DNA of 64,000 nucleotides, from assembly GCF_051014445.1 (NCBI RefSeq), contig NC_135140.1, positions 17,663,501 through 17,727,500 of the forward strand. The letters are read 5' to 3'. Source of the DNA: Colletes latitarsis (Eukaryota; Arthropoda; Insecta; Hymenoptera; Colletidae). The translations under genes and the position numbers were made by a program. Within the stretch, counting starts at the first letter, position 1. The number at the start of each line of letters is the position of its first letter. Below are positions 37,511 through 49,885 of this stretch, piece by piece. The notes under the pieces were generated by a model, which was not told where the DNA came from, searched no databases, and saw only the letters and a program-made list of their open reading frames with translations.

Positions 37511-39637
37511 AATTGTTATTAAACATTAAAACTTCATTAACTGCATTGTAAAAAAAGAAACTTGCTGCAGATTTTCTTAACGAATCTTAATATATAACAA
37601 GCATTGTAGGTTCAAATTGAAGATCAAACAAAGTTATATGTACATTAATTTTGCTCGCATAAATCCTGAATTAAAGACTATCTATCATTCTACGTTTTAT
37701 CCAGATCTCTAATCGTAGATATCTGTATTACTATATAGTTACGAATTTAAATTTAAATTTCCATCCTTCTATTGCTTCCAATAATAATTATACGAACAAA
37801 TGTATGAACATTTGAGAAAATTGGCAAAAATCTATATTAGAAATTACATCCTGATAATGTATTATTCGTGGCTTAATACAAATTATTGTGTAAGATTACG
37901 TGATAATTAAGACCAAGTTATGACAGACCAAATAGTGAGATTTCAGAATGCAATTTGTGACAAAAAAGACTGGCAGATTTAAGCATAAATGCAAAACAAA
38001 TACAGAACTTTAATGTTACAATGTATTTAGTAATAAAAGTAATAATTCCAAAATTTATATAGGATAATAGTATGCTAATTTTATTCAGATGCATTATAAC
38101 GAATTCATTTAATGTATTTGTTAAACAATTGTTGCTATGTTTCTAACATCATATACAATATTCGTATTATAAATATTAAATTGCTGCACAAGTTCTGTCT
38201 ACTGACTTCTAGTTAAATACAAAATAATAAATGTTAGATACAAACCTTATTGTTTATAAAGTGGTACTCTTATAAATGTTATCTAAACCAGCTATAAAGG
38301 TATTGCTCAAAATAATCAAAGGGCCTTGTGTTTGGAGAATGAACTATATATTGGGAATCGATTTTTACATTTTCACGAATTTTAGGATACTATACTTACT
38401 TCCTCTTTTGATTAATATTGGCAGCGTTTAAAAATCTCGAAGATTCTCGGAAGTATGAAGCTTTTTATAGAAGTTAATCTCGATTCTTTATGTTTGTATT
38501 ATATCGAAATAATTGCCCTTTAAACAATTTTTATTATAAAAGTAGAGAAGAAACCATGAAAATTAGTCATTTTAAGTGAAAAATTATTTTCTTTCTATCA
38601 AATTGTATAAAAACAATTATTATTAGGCTAAGACTTTTGTTAAGCGACTAGTTTTGTATAATGTACTTATATTTAAATAGTTTAAAAAATATTGGTTACT
38701 TCATTCGTGTGGTAATTTGAAAAAATTGCACAATTGTATCTAAAATAACGAAAAATACTGTCCGAAGTACGAGTTTTCTTTTAACAGTAAATTAACTGAA
38801 AAATTCAATTCCAGTTTTATTTTTACTGACAACATAGAATTTTTGCAGTAAACTAATAATATAGTTCTGAATAATATTACATTACATCGCGTACGAATTA
38901 CTAGTATAAAATGTTAATATACGTAGCAATGTTGTATAATAGAAACAAATTTTAAAAGCAAATCTCCTTCACTAGAAAACGTGAACAATTTACTTGTCAA
39001 ATACTATCATAATGTTATAAAAAATATGCTTGTAATTAATATATTTACCAGATGGGACAAGGAAATTTAGGAAATAATTTATGTTTATAAGTCATTATAA
39101 TAGGTATTTACTGATAATAATATTATTTAAATAAAATTTCAAAAGAGAAATGTAAGAAGAGTGTAAAATAAATGTCATGGAAATTAAGTATTCAACTTCT
39201 AACAAAGGTATCCTTTAATTCTACCTAACTATTAAACACATACTAGTAGTCAATAATATTATTGTTATTGTTATTGCTCCTACGATTTGGTAAAATATTT
39301 TTTTATGTGTTACCGCGCGATATGAACATTATTTAATTTGAAAGGTCAGATATAAACCATCATTAGCAACATAAGAACAGGTCCAACCTTGGAAATGAAT
39401 TAACTACTAAACAGGTTTGACTAGTTTAGTGCCTTCTATCTTCTACATAAGCAAGTATCATTCAACATATGTTGAGGTATACTACATACTGTGAAGTGCT
39501 TCAAGATATGAATTCCATTTTTCATAAAAGTATCTATGTAACTTTAATGTAAAGGCTTTGAGAATATTTGTCGGAAAAACACTGTATTTGACTACTTCAT
39601 TTTTTTAACAGGTTCGAACGTTAAACAGAAAATATGG
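37511..39637. other. AT-rich gap between nicalin and GCAT
   Basis: About 2.1 kb of AT-rich DNA with no supported gene. It should hold the nicalin 3' UTR and the GCAT promoter and 5' exon. A splice acceptor ends at about 39612, so an upstream GCAT exon is expected here, but I could not identify an in-frame one. Confidence 0.45.
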
Positions 39638-42036
39638 ATGTTACAAAAAGGTATGAGTTCCTTGGTAGAATGTATAAAGCCAGAATTGAAAGCAATAAAA
39701 GCAGCTGGTACATGGAAAAATGAACGAATAATAGCTTCGCCGCAACGGACACGAATTGTACTGGCAAATGGAAAAGAAGTTCTTAATTTTTGTGCAAATA
39801 ATTATTTAGGCTTATCCGTGAGTATGATAATTTGAGAAAGGACTTAATTTTATATAAATTGTTTTACCCCGCGGTTAATTGATCTTTTATATTTAGGATA
39901 ATAAAGAAGTCGTTTCAGCAGCAAAGATCGGTCTAGATAAATACGGGGCTGGTTTGAGCTCTGTAAGATTTATATGTGGTACTCAGGAAATTCACGTAGA
40001 ATTAGAGAAGAAGATTGCCAGGTTTCATGAAAGAGAAGACGCTATACTTTACGCATCTTGTTTCGATGCGAACGCTGGTCTCTTTGAAACCTTGTTAACG
40101 TCCGAAGACACAGTATTAAGCGACGAACTTAATCATGCCTCTATTATCGACGGTATTAGGCTATGCAAGGCAAAGAAACACAGGTGAGCGACATAAATAA
40201 ATGTAAATAAATATTATATATCTTGCTCTGAATTGCCAGTCGTTTAAAAATATTTTGTTTACTTATTTTTAGTTTTAAAGAATAATACTGATTTACAATC
40301 AAAATTCCTTTTAATTAAACATAATGACCCTGATTTGGGTGTCGAATAAATATAATCAAAATTATAGAGTTTCATTTAGAAAAAGGATGCAGTTGCATTT
40401 TTCGAGCAAAAGTTAGGGTTGAAATGTTGGATTAAAAATAATTTTGATTGCAAACCGATATTCCTCTTCGAGACTAAATATAAGGAAGCAAACCTTCTTA
40501 CGTAAATAAACATAATTGTTTACTTTATAACTTATTACTAAAGGTACAAACACAGAGACATAACAGATTTAGAAAATAAACTGCAAGACAGTATGTCTTC
40601 GCGTTTACGTCTTATTGCGACCGATGGTGTTTTTTCTATGGATGGTACTGTGGCGCCATTACCAAAAATACTTGAGCTTGCACAAAAATACAATGCCCTC
40701 ACTTTTGTGGACGACTGTCATGCAACTGGTTTCTTCGGAAAATCTGGAAGGTGATTATGTTATTATAATTTGTATTAAATTCCTATTTGTACTTTCGTAC
40801 TAGTACTATTAATGGAAAATAATTACAACATTTTAATATATTCAAGATTTATGTATTATTACAAGGTTATTTCTAGTAATCATCGAGAGTTTTGCAACTC
40901 TGTTCTGATCCACGTGTTACGTCTTCGAATACATTAACAGTAGCATTAGCGTAAGAACTGTGTTTATTGCATACGAGTTACGATTCAAAGAAATTGTAGA
41001 ATTAAAAAATATTTAGGAATTATAAATTATAGAACATTTTTCGATAACGTAGGAAAAACAAATAAATACGTGATATATCAATTTACAGTATAGTAATGTT
41101 TTTTTTTATGTCGATGAAATTACTCTATTGCAGAGGAGTAGAAGATTATTTTGATCTGTTGGGAAGCATCGATATAATTAATTCGACATTAGGTAAAGCT
41201 CTTGGCGGGGCAGCAGGTGGTTACACGACCAGTAACAAGGAACTGGTTAATTTATTAAGGCAACGTAGCAGGCCATATTTATTTTCAAATTCATTGCCTC
41301 CTCCTGTAGTCGCATCGGCAAGTAAGGTATGCTATAAAAGAAACGTTTGAACCGCTGATTAATGATAACGATCGACAAATATGCAAAATTGGAATATGTT
41401 TTTACAGAGTAGTGTTATATTTTCTAATTCGCATTAACGATTTTGATTTTTATAATAGTTATTTCCAGTTGAAAATATTAACTAAAAAATCACAATTCAT
41501 TCGGACGACCAAATTTTTAATCGCATCGCGCAATAGATCGATTAGCTCGGAAGAAATAATCGATTGTCTAATTTTACTATGTAGGTGATGGATCTGATAA
41601 CAAATTCCACAGAATTTTTGGATAAACTAAGAAACAACACCGATTTGTTTAGAAACGATATGAAAGCAGCAGGATTTACGATCACTGGTGATAATCATCC
41701 TATCTGTCCTATCATGATAGGCGATGCAAGATTAGCCACTGAATTTGCCGACAAGATGATTGGTGCGTTTATTTTACAATATACTTAAACATAAAAATTT
41801 GTATGCCTTATAAATAAGAAAATACGAGATATTTAAAAAAATTCTAACCTACGAAATGATTGTCTTTTTTTTTTACAGAAAAAGGCATTTATGTAATTGG
41901 TTTTAGTTATCCTGTAGTACCGAAAGATAAAGCTAGAATACGTGTACAGATTAGCGCTGCGCATACAGTGGACGATATACAACATGCTACAAATGCGTTT
42001 ATACAAATTGGAAAAGAACTAGGAATAATTACCTGA
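39638..42036 (+). CDS. GCAT: Glycine C-acetyltransferase (2-amino-3-ketobutyrate CoA ligase)
   Basis: A PLP enzyme of mitochondrial threonine catabolism: 2-amino-3-oxobutyrate plus CoA gives glycine and acetyl-CoA. Six exons (39638-39817, 39897-40183, 40544-40750, 41134-41326, 41585-41762, 41879-42036) give 400 codons, the length of bacterial Kbl. Marks are CANNYLGLS, GAGLSSVRFICGTQ, SDELNHASIIDGIRL, FVDDCHATGFFG (PLP-ring Asp and His) and STLGKALGGAAGG with the Schiff-base lysine. The exon opens at an acceptor near 39612 and reads in frame upstream of the first ATG, so a mitochondrial leader may be encoded in an unseen 5' exon. Neighbouring GET3 is convergent. Confidence 0.94.
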
Positions 42037-42370
42037 TATCCTTTTTAATTTACATCTTCAAAAAACAGGAAGCGAAAGTGTGTTTAAAATGTAATGCTAA
42101 ATTAAGTTTTCTTCACAATTATTTGGTGAAATTTGTATAGAAAAAAGAAAAAGAAACTTTACAGTGTCGATTAAATGTTAATAACGTTCAATATAGACGA
42201 ACATCAAGGCTAAGATCTTGCATGCAAAAAAAAATGTTCCAACTAAATATTACGAAGATATTACCTTTTATACAAATTTCACAGAGTATAGGATTTTTTG
42301 TTTAGTTTACAAAAGCTTTTGATTACATGTAAAGTTTATATATTCTTATTAAACATTAATTATATTGACA
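42037..42370. other. Convergent 3' gap between GCAT and GET3
   Basis: About 334 bp between two stop codons on opposite strands. It is AT-rich and should hold both 3' UTRs, which may overlap. Nothing else is seen. Confidence 0.55.
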
Positions 42371-44059
42371 TTAAGGTTTGTATGGTTTAACAAGATTTTC
42401 AGAGAACTCTTTGATTTGTTGGACTCCACGAACTTCTCTTTCTAACAAAGGAAGTTGTGTCACATGGAAATCTTCGTACAAATCCATTATCTGGAAGAAA
42501 ATTTAGCTAATTAATTTACAATACTTTTAGATTTACATCATATCACGATTGAAGTATACTTCGATGTGTACCTGTTCTAAGTATTTATTTTGTATTTTAT
42601 GCCTTGCAAGACAAAGTTTGCAAGGTGAATCTTCTTTCAAAAATATTAGCTGGTTTAATATGATGTTGTGAGTGTCTATACCACATTTTGTCAATTCCTG
42701 TACAAGCCTCTCGGTTTCATAAAGCGACAAAAATTCTGCTATGCAAACGCAAACAAACGTTGTCTGATCAGGGTTTTTAAATTGTTCGTTTACTTGCCGC
42801 ATGACCACGAGCATATCCTCTACTTTAGTAGAAAACGTATCTATATTGAAATCTGTCACACCCAACAAAGAGCTTATCTGTAATTCAATATGTTTGAAAT
42901 TAGAGTTCTTCGTTTAAACGTCGCTAACAATTGGCGCGTATCTTTCATAGAAAAGTCAGCATTGGGCAAAAAATTAATCGGCAACTGACCATTAAATTAC
43001 TGCTGTTAATCGTTAATCGCAATTAACGATTACATTATTATTAATCATTAACTCCAAAGGCATGACGCGACTTTTGATCTCAAATGATAGGGTACAGCTT
43101 TCTGTCTAATTGTTGCTCATTCTTAGAAGAGTGATGTCATAAAAAAGATGTAAAAGAAGATACATAATACGACAGATATGAATTTTATCCATAAGTGTTA
43201 TTTGCTACTCGAATAAAAATGCGCCCAACTCTATATTCTACCTGTGTGATGAAAGGACTGATCTTTGTCTTTAAACGCATTAGTTTTCCTAGGCTCTTTT
43301 CTACAATTTGTGGAAATGATAGTAGCCTTAATGTATGCCCGGTAGGTGCAGTATCGAAGACAACAACCGAAAAATTCATTCCTTTAACAAGCCTGAAAAT
43401 ATATAAATATTAGGTAAGAGTAACGATTTTGGCAAATTAAAAGCATATAACATGCTAAATAGTTCAATACTAACTTCATAACTTCTACGTAACTCATCGC
43501 CTCGTCGATACCGGGAAAAGTGCCCACAATTTCTTGCGTTACAACCCTACTCAATCTCATTGCTTCTCTACCTGAAACTATAGTACGAAGCTATAAATTT
43601 TATACTCGTTCGTTAAAAGATAAGTGAAAATAAAATATCAGTGTCGATCGACCTTACCTGCTTCGCTTTCGAAATATTCCTCGGGTAGTTCGGTGATGCC
43701 AACATTTGGATCTATTTCCATAGCGAATAAATTATCAAAACCTTTCACTTTCGTCGGAATTCTGCTAAATTTCTGATCAAAGGCATCGGAAATATTGTGC
43801 GCGGGATCCGTCGAAATGATGAGTACATTTTCCCTCACTTTCGATAATTGCACAGCTAACGAACAACTGAAGAAAATGGGTGCCAACGATAATCGAACGC
43901 TTCTAAAGAATAAACTATGTTTGTAAATTATAATTACCAGCATGTCGTTTTACCAACTCCACCTTTACCACCGACGAATATCCATCGTAAAGATTGTTGT
44001 TCGATTACGTTTCTAATGGAAGGCTCGTATTCGGTCGGTTCGCTGTTATTTATGTTCAT
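42371..44059 (-). CDS. GET3: GET3/ASNA1 (TRC40), tail-anchored protein targeting ATPase
   Basis: A cytosolic homodimeric ATPase that carries tail-anchored proteins to the ER. Six exons (44059-43938, 43866-43658, 43571-43475, 43392-43242, 42877-42572, 42490-42371) give 334 codons, as expected. The deviant Walker A is GGKGGVGKTT at the exon 1 end, followed by ISTDPAHNISDAFDQKFS (switch I), FDTAPTGHTLRLLSFP (switch II) and, late, SPCKLCLARH, the CxxC that coordinates the dimer zinc. The C-terminal LPLLEREVRG is typical. The start ATG at 44059 gives the usual short lead before the P-loop. It is divergent from p38 and convergent with GCAT. An AT-rich palindrome (gttaatcgttaatcgcaatt) occurs in the fourth intron near 43005. 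Confidence 0.96.
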
Positions 44060-44772
44060 GTTTTATCGAAACGCACACGTTACGCGTTTTGAAAAATTTT
44101 AACAAGTCATCTACTATTGTCACTGTTATGGATGAAGAAACGTAGAGGAAGCGGAACAGAAAAATCACACCACGTCAACTACGTAAGTACATATCATCGA
44201 ACGCATAAAAACAAAATGGAATAGGTGAACTATATGTGAGATGGGAGAGAGAACCATCGATGTTACACTATCGATATGTCGCGAGTTTCGCTACAAGTAG
44301 CTACATATGATCGCATTCGTTGAAAACGACAAGAATACTTAAAGAAGATATGCCCAAGTATAAGTAAAGACTGCAAATATTCGAAACAGAAATAGGCATT
44401 TGACTATAGAAAATAGATTTTCATTGTTTGTTTTACCAAAGAACATGATAAGGCACGTTAAAAAGAAAATACATATATTTGATAATCATTTTTATCATAG
44501 ATGTTTGATTTTAAAATAAAATGATACATTGGTGAAGGAAAAAGCAAATCGATTGCACGATATCGATTACTCGCTGGCGACTATCCATTCGATATCGACT
44601 GCAGGGTACCTACACACAATGAATGTAGTGGTTTTTAATAGTAGGCTAATTTGGAAATGTTCGAAGTGTCTCTAAATTGCGATCTCAAACGTTAGTTCAG
44701 AGTTGTTTGTTAGTTTTACAGTGATATTGTGGATTCTAGAGACTGGTCGGAGCGAAAGAGCTCGCACGTATT
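44060..44772. promoter_or_regulatory. Divergent promoter interval between GET3 and p38
   Basis: About 710 bp between opposed start codons. It must hold the 5' UTRs and promoters of GET3 (-) and p38 (+). I see no defined TATA or known site that I would assign with confidence, and no repeat. Confidence 0.45.
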
Positions 44773-47700
44773 ATGCCGCAATTTCACAAAATCGAAATAA
44801 ATAGGACCGAATGGGAGGTTCCGGAACGATATCAGATGCTCACTCCAGTGGGATCAGGAGCTTACGGTCAAGTGTGGTAAGAAGGAGCAATTATTGTGTT
44901 ATAATTATTTATCAACGATCGGTCAGTTGCCGAGGATTATTAAGATCGCTACAAATTTCGTGAATTGTCTGGAAAGTTTAAACAATCCCGCTTCACAGTT
45001 CACAAGTAACCTAATATTGTGTTATGACCATGAACTAATCATAACCTTGACATTTCTGGCGTTTCTATTGCTTATTCTTTTTACCGCTCGAAGATGTACG
45101 AAAATTTCTAACCTGATTTAAACATTCGTATGGTTATTACATTGTACAAGTTGCGATTACAAAGATCTGTGTAAATGCATAAAGTGATCTCGTTTCGATG
45201 TCGCGAGACGAACTAAAATTAGAGCATTTAAAAGAAGAAACAGTTAAATTGTACGATTCGGTTTCATTAATTTTTATAAAAGAGTGTGCATACATTGTTT
45301 TAGTTCAGCAGTTGACACGACTACTGGTCACAAAGTAGCAATAAAAAAATTAGCCAGACCATTCCAGTCAGCCGTACACGCGAAACGCACATACAGAGAA
45401 CTTCGAATGTTGAAACACATGAATCATGAAAATGTAAGTGAAGCTGGTTGCGTACATAATGTATGCATGTTTGTGTAAACATTCTTAAAGTTGGCACTGT
45501 AGAAATTAGAAGTATTTGTCTTGGCATCTAAAATTAAGAACTATGACATTCTGCACCAAATTTTATTTTTAATTTCTAAAGTCCCAGGCTTTAAAACTAA
45601 TTATTCAATTGTTAAAATTATCTACAATTGCCTTTATATGTACAATTGATATTTATTTCAGGTAATTGGCCTCCTAGATGTATTTCATCCGTCTTCCTCT
45701 TTGGAAGATTTTCAGCAAGTGTAAGTATTTCCATATTGTTCAGCCACCCCTGGGAAAAATTTTAGTGGAAGATTCTAGAGGCCAAAATAAGACGAAAATC
45801 AAGAAGAATCTGGAACTTTAAATGTTAGTAACTTTGTAATAAAGCCTCCATCAACAAATTGGTATTCTTGATATTTGTATTATTTTGGCCTCTAGAATCC
45901 CCCATTAAAATTTTTCTCAGGGGTGGCTGTATATATACTCTGTGATGTAATTGTTTTCTTCATTGCTGTTTGATGTACAAGAAAGTTTAAAATTTTGTTC
46001 ATCATGGTTTAGTAACATTATGTTCTTTTAATAGATATTTAGTTACACATCTAATGGGCGCGGACCTCAATAATATCGTAAGGACTCAAAAACTTTCGGA
46101 CGATCATGTACAGTTTCTTATTTATCAAATTCTTCGTGGTCTCAAATACATTCATTCTGCGGGTATAATACATAGGGTAAAGTATTACATATTATAGTAT
46201 GATTATAGAAACTTGAAATGCTTGAAATATTAAGGATTACTTATGATATTCAGGATTTGAAACCTTCCAACATAGCTGTAAACGAGGATTGTGAGCTGAA
46301 GATTTTAGATTTCGGATTGGCCAGACCTACGGAAAATGAAATGACCGGATATGTTGCCACAAGGTGGTATAGAGCTCCAGAAATTATGCTTAATTGGATG
46401 CACTATAATCAAACAGGTGTTTATCGTGTATTTTTATTTTTCACCTTTATGAAAACTTTCTTATCTTACTTCTAACACATTAAAACGTACTTTTCATACT
46501 TTTTAGTCGATATTTGGTCAGTTGGATGTATAATGGCTGAGTTATTAACAGGGCGAACATTATTTCCTGGAATAGATCGTATCCTTTTTATAATTACGCT
46601 TTCCGAGCTCATTGAATATCAATAACTAACAACTGTAATCATTGTTTGCATTTTACTGTTTACTTATGTATCGTACTAACACGTGTACGGACTTTATTTC
46701 ATGATTGTATATGAAAAATTACGAATTTTTAACTGTCTCAGAATTGAAAGATGTGCTTTTTGCTAAGGCTCTACATATGGCTTCTTTGTTGCTTTAACAT
46801 CCTTCTGCGCTAATATATCAATACTGTTTATTTTGTTCGTCTTGTGACACGCGTCGCTTCGATCTGATAACAAGAAAAATATACTTGTTAAACGAATATA
46901 CGAGCACAATATATTATTTTTAATACGCTTCGTTGCACAAAGTCGTATTAACCGTTTCATTGTGTAATAATTAAAGTATTTAGTGAAAGTAGAGAAAGGT
47001 GTGGTGGAACCTTAGCAAGAGCAGATATACATCAACTGAACTTAATAATGGAGATATTGGGTACTCCACGAGACGAATTTATGCAAAAAATATCATCGGA
47101 ATCGGTAAGTAATTTCCATAATCATTAAATAACGATTCGTTTATATAAACAGTCGACCGGTGCATGCTAGTTATTTGTAATGTGTTGCATCTTAAATGCC
47201 TCGCATGTTAGACGTTTTTTTATGGCAACAGCGTACACAAGTCCTTACTCGTTTCCTCGATTAATAAGCTTACCTTAAATGTTAACTAAAATAAGCAATT
47301 AGCATATCTAAAGTTCGCGAATTCGCTTGGTGAGTACGTATTAACTTCTCTACAAATATTTCGTTTATTTGTTATTAATGTTTGGAATGACAACAAAAAA
47401 TGCTTTAAATAGGTGCAGTTCTAATACAATTTTGTAACAATTAAAATTTTTTCTATCGACATATAATGAATTATGCTTTAAACGTACCTTAACTTTAAGC
47501 AGACATTGATCATCTAACACGAGTCTTAGTACTCTGTGGTACACCCACAGAAGAAACTTTAAGCAAAATTACCAGCCAAGAGGTAATTTTTTTTTAAATA
47601 AATATTTTTTTTTTACAAATCCCTGTTCGATAATGATAGAATTTCTTTTTTATTTTTTACACAGTCTTAAGTTATTTTTATGTAACTTACTGGCTCACCG

Positions 47701-48791
47701 ATTTTGCAATCCGAGAAATCGAATAAAATAATCTTATGCCTGATAATACGATTTTGCTTTGAGTTTATATTGCATTGTACGAATAAAACAATAAGGAATA
47801 TTTGTTGTGAGCGAAATACATTAAAAATATGCTGAGTGTGAGGCAATTAATAACTTCGTAAACAATTTATACTTTTATTTGTTCTAGAAAAATATTATAT
47901 ATAATTTGTACATATATACATAATTATATAAACGTAAAATAATACAAGTTGGTTAGATAACAATCTTAAATGTTGTTTTAGGCAAGAAATTATATACAAA
48001 GTTTACCTCCTTTAAAGAAAAAGAATTTCAAAGATGTTTTTCGTGGGGCCAATCCTTTAGGTACACTTGCATTATATATTCAGTACTAGGACTGGGACTA
48101 TCCAAATTCTTTATAGGTATTTTAATAACGACAAGCGAAAGTCGCAAATTCGAGTATTTGAATATTATTATTCAAATAAGAAAATATTTATAAATTTAAG
48201 CTACATAAATAATGAGGATATAGATGATATTACAATCAGAAGATGTTAAATAATCCGCATGTATATAAACCAGTGTTAGTCAAGATATAGTGTAATTAAT
48301 TATTAACATTAATAATTGCACATGTTCAATTCATTAGTTTTTTCTTCATAAAACTAGTAAATTTTGTACAAAATAATAATTCAATAAGAAGTCCCAGTCC
48401 TACTCGGTACATTCATTTGAATTTAATAAAAATAAAGAAGATTGATATACTCTCTATTGCTTTTTAGCCATAGATTTACTTGAATTAATGTTGGAGTTAG
48501 ATGCAGAGAAACGAATTACAGCTGAGCAAGCTTTAGCTCATCCGTATCTCGGACAGTATGCAGATCCAACGGACGAACCAGTATCGTTACCATACGATCA
48601 GAGTTTCGAAGATATGGATTTACCTGTCGAAAAATGGAAAGGTACAGGCAACAGGTTGATTTTTAACTACCTGTCGGGGGAAATTAATTTTTATACAGAT
48701 GTTATTTTCAGAACTTGTTTATCACGAAGTAATAAACTTTGTACCTCAACAGTTACCTTCGTCGTCTTCAACAATCGAATCTGCTTCGTAA
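44773..48791 (+). CDS. p38: p38 mitogen-activated protein kinase with alternative exon pair
   Basis: A stress-activated Ser/Thr kinase of the MKK3/6-p38 pathway. Exons 44773-44876, 45304-45433, 45662-45720, 46035-46176, 46254-46416, 46507-46578, one of 47025-47104 or 47503-47582, 47982-48060, 48468-48641 and 48712-48791 give exactly 360 codons. Motifs: GSGAYGQV glycine loop, VAIKKL with the ATP lysine, IIHRDLKPSN catalytic loop, LDFGLA, the activation lip EMTGYVATRWYR with the TGY dual-phosphorylation site that defines p38, and WSVGCIMAELLTGRTLFPG. The two alternative exons encode HIHQLNLIMEILGTP and HIDHLTRVLVLCGTP and have equal length and phase. A truncated MITE lies in the third intron. 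Confidence 0.97.
45739..45930. mobile_element. Internally deleted CAGGGTGTTCGG-family MITE in a p38 intron
   Basis: Two inverted arms of about 65-90 bp (ttcagccacccctgggaaaa and its inverse near 45915) are joined almost directly, so most of the interior seen in 374-bp copies is gone. The outer terminal bases are eroded. It forms a near-perfect hairpin in p38 intron 3. Confidence 0.8.
47025..47104 (+). other. p38: p38 alternative exon A
   Basis: Eighty bases between gagcag and gtaagt. It enters in phase 1 and leaves in phase 0, encoding HIHQLNLIMEILGTPRDEFM then QKISSES. It matches the ordinary form of p38 at this position. Confidence 0.9.
47503..47582 (+). other. p38: p38 alternative exon B
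   Basis: Eighty bases between taagcag and gtaatt, with the same phases as exon A, encoding HIDHLTRVLVLCGTPTEETL then SKITSQE. Including both exons or neither would break the frame, so use must be mutually exclusive to make full-length kinase. Confidence 0.87.
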
Positions 48792-49885
48792 ATTCATGTC
48801 AGTAGCTCAAATAATATAGATATAAGCGCAGTAAGATAACATTAACAAGGAAGAATTTTAAAAGAAAGTATATAAAATTGTTATATACAAAAATGTCATT
48901 GTATATAATGTTACGTAAGTAACAAAGTTAATCATACAAAATTTATGCATACTAAAGACAAAATGTATATTTTTGTTAATGACGTATGATACGAGAAGAG
49001 TTAATATTCTTCATATTACACGTAAATTATTTTAAAATGTAAATTTACCAAACGAGCAACAATTATTCATATTTATAGTTATACATGAACGTTTCATTAT
49101 GTATCCATGTATTTAAATGCTTTGAAGTTGCAATCATATTACGGTAAATTAATAATGTATTTAACGAATATATTAAAAGTAGGATTGAATAATTGAAATG
49201 TCATTTGCAATTGAAAGTGATATTTTTTGTAAAATAAAATTTTCTGATGCGAAAAAATAACAGTTCAATGACAAATATTTATTATCAAAAAGCTAGCTTC
49301 AAAGCATTCAATTGTATTTCATTCAATGCTGGTTCTAGTCTGTAACAAAAAGAAAACATATTAGTTCAAATTTATCATTAAAAATAATTCTATTATTTCA
49401 TACACAAAATAATTTAAGATCATTTCATCTATATGATAGTATTAGATTAATGCTTTTAACAACGAAACTGGCTAAATAAAATTTTTGATCTTTGTATATT
49501 GTGAATTTCTTATAATTAAAATAATTAATTTCATTATTCTTAGCGAGAATTGTTTAAATATATTGGATACATAAATTATCCTTGTAAGAGAAAATTTAAT
49601 AACTAAAAGGACTTTGTGTATACTTCATGTATTCTTTCACTTTTTTTCCATGTATATTTTTCTAAATTCTAGTAATATCTTAAAACTTGTGTAAGTATAA
49701 TGAGTGATCCAAATATAATTTGTTCATTGCATTCTTTAAAAAAAAAAAAAGAAATTCTTGAAATAGATTCTAGTATGAATTTAAGGGTCATAAATACGAT
49801 ATTTTAATAATATGTAAGTAATGGCATCTATGTAAATAGAAGGTTAAATAACCTAATTATATCGAAACAATTGGAGCAATTTATC
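48792..49885. other. Intergenic gap between p38 and the first MADF gene
   Basis: AT-rich, about 1.1 kb. It should contain the p38 3' UTR and the promoter of the next gene. No other feature is supported. Confidence 0.5.

Noticed and set aside
39608..39622. B-box-like GGTTCGAAC suggesting a tRNA
   Set aside because: There is no A box, cloverleaf or terminator; the sequence spans the acceptor and first codons of GCAT.
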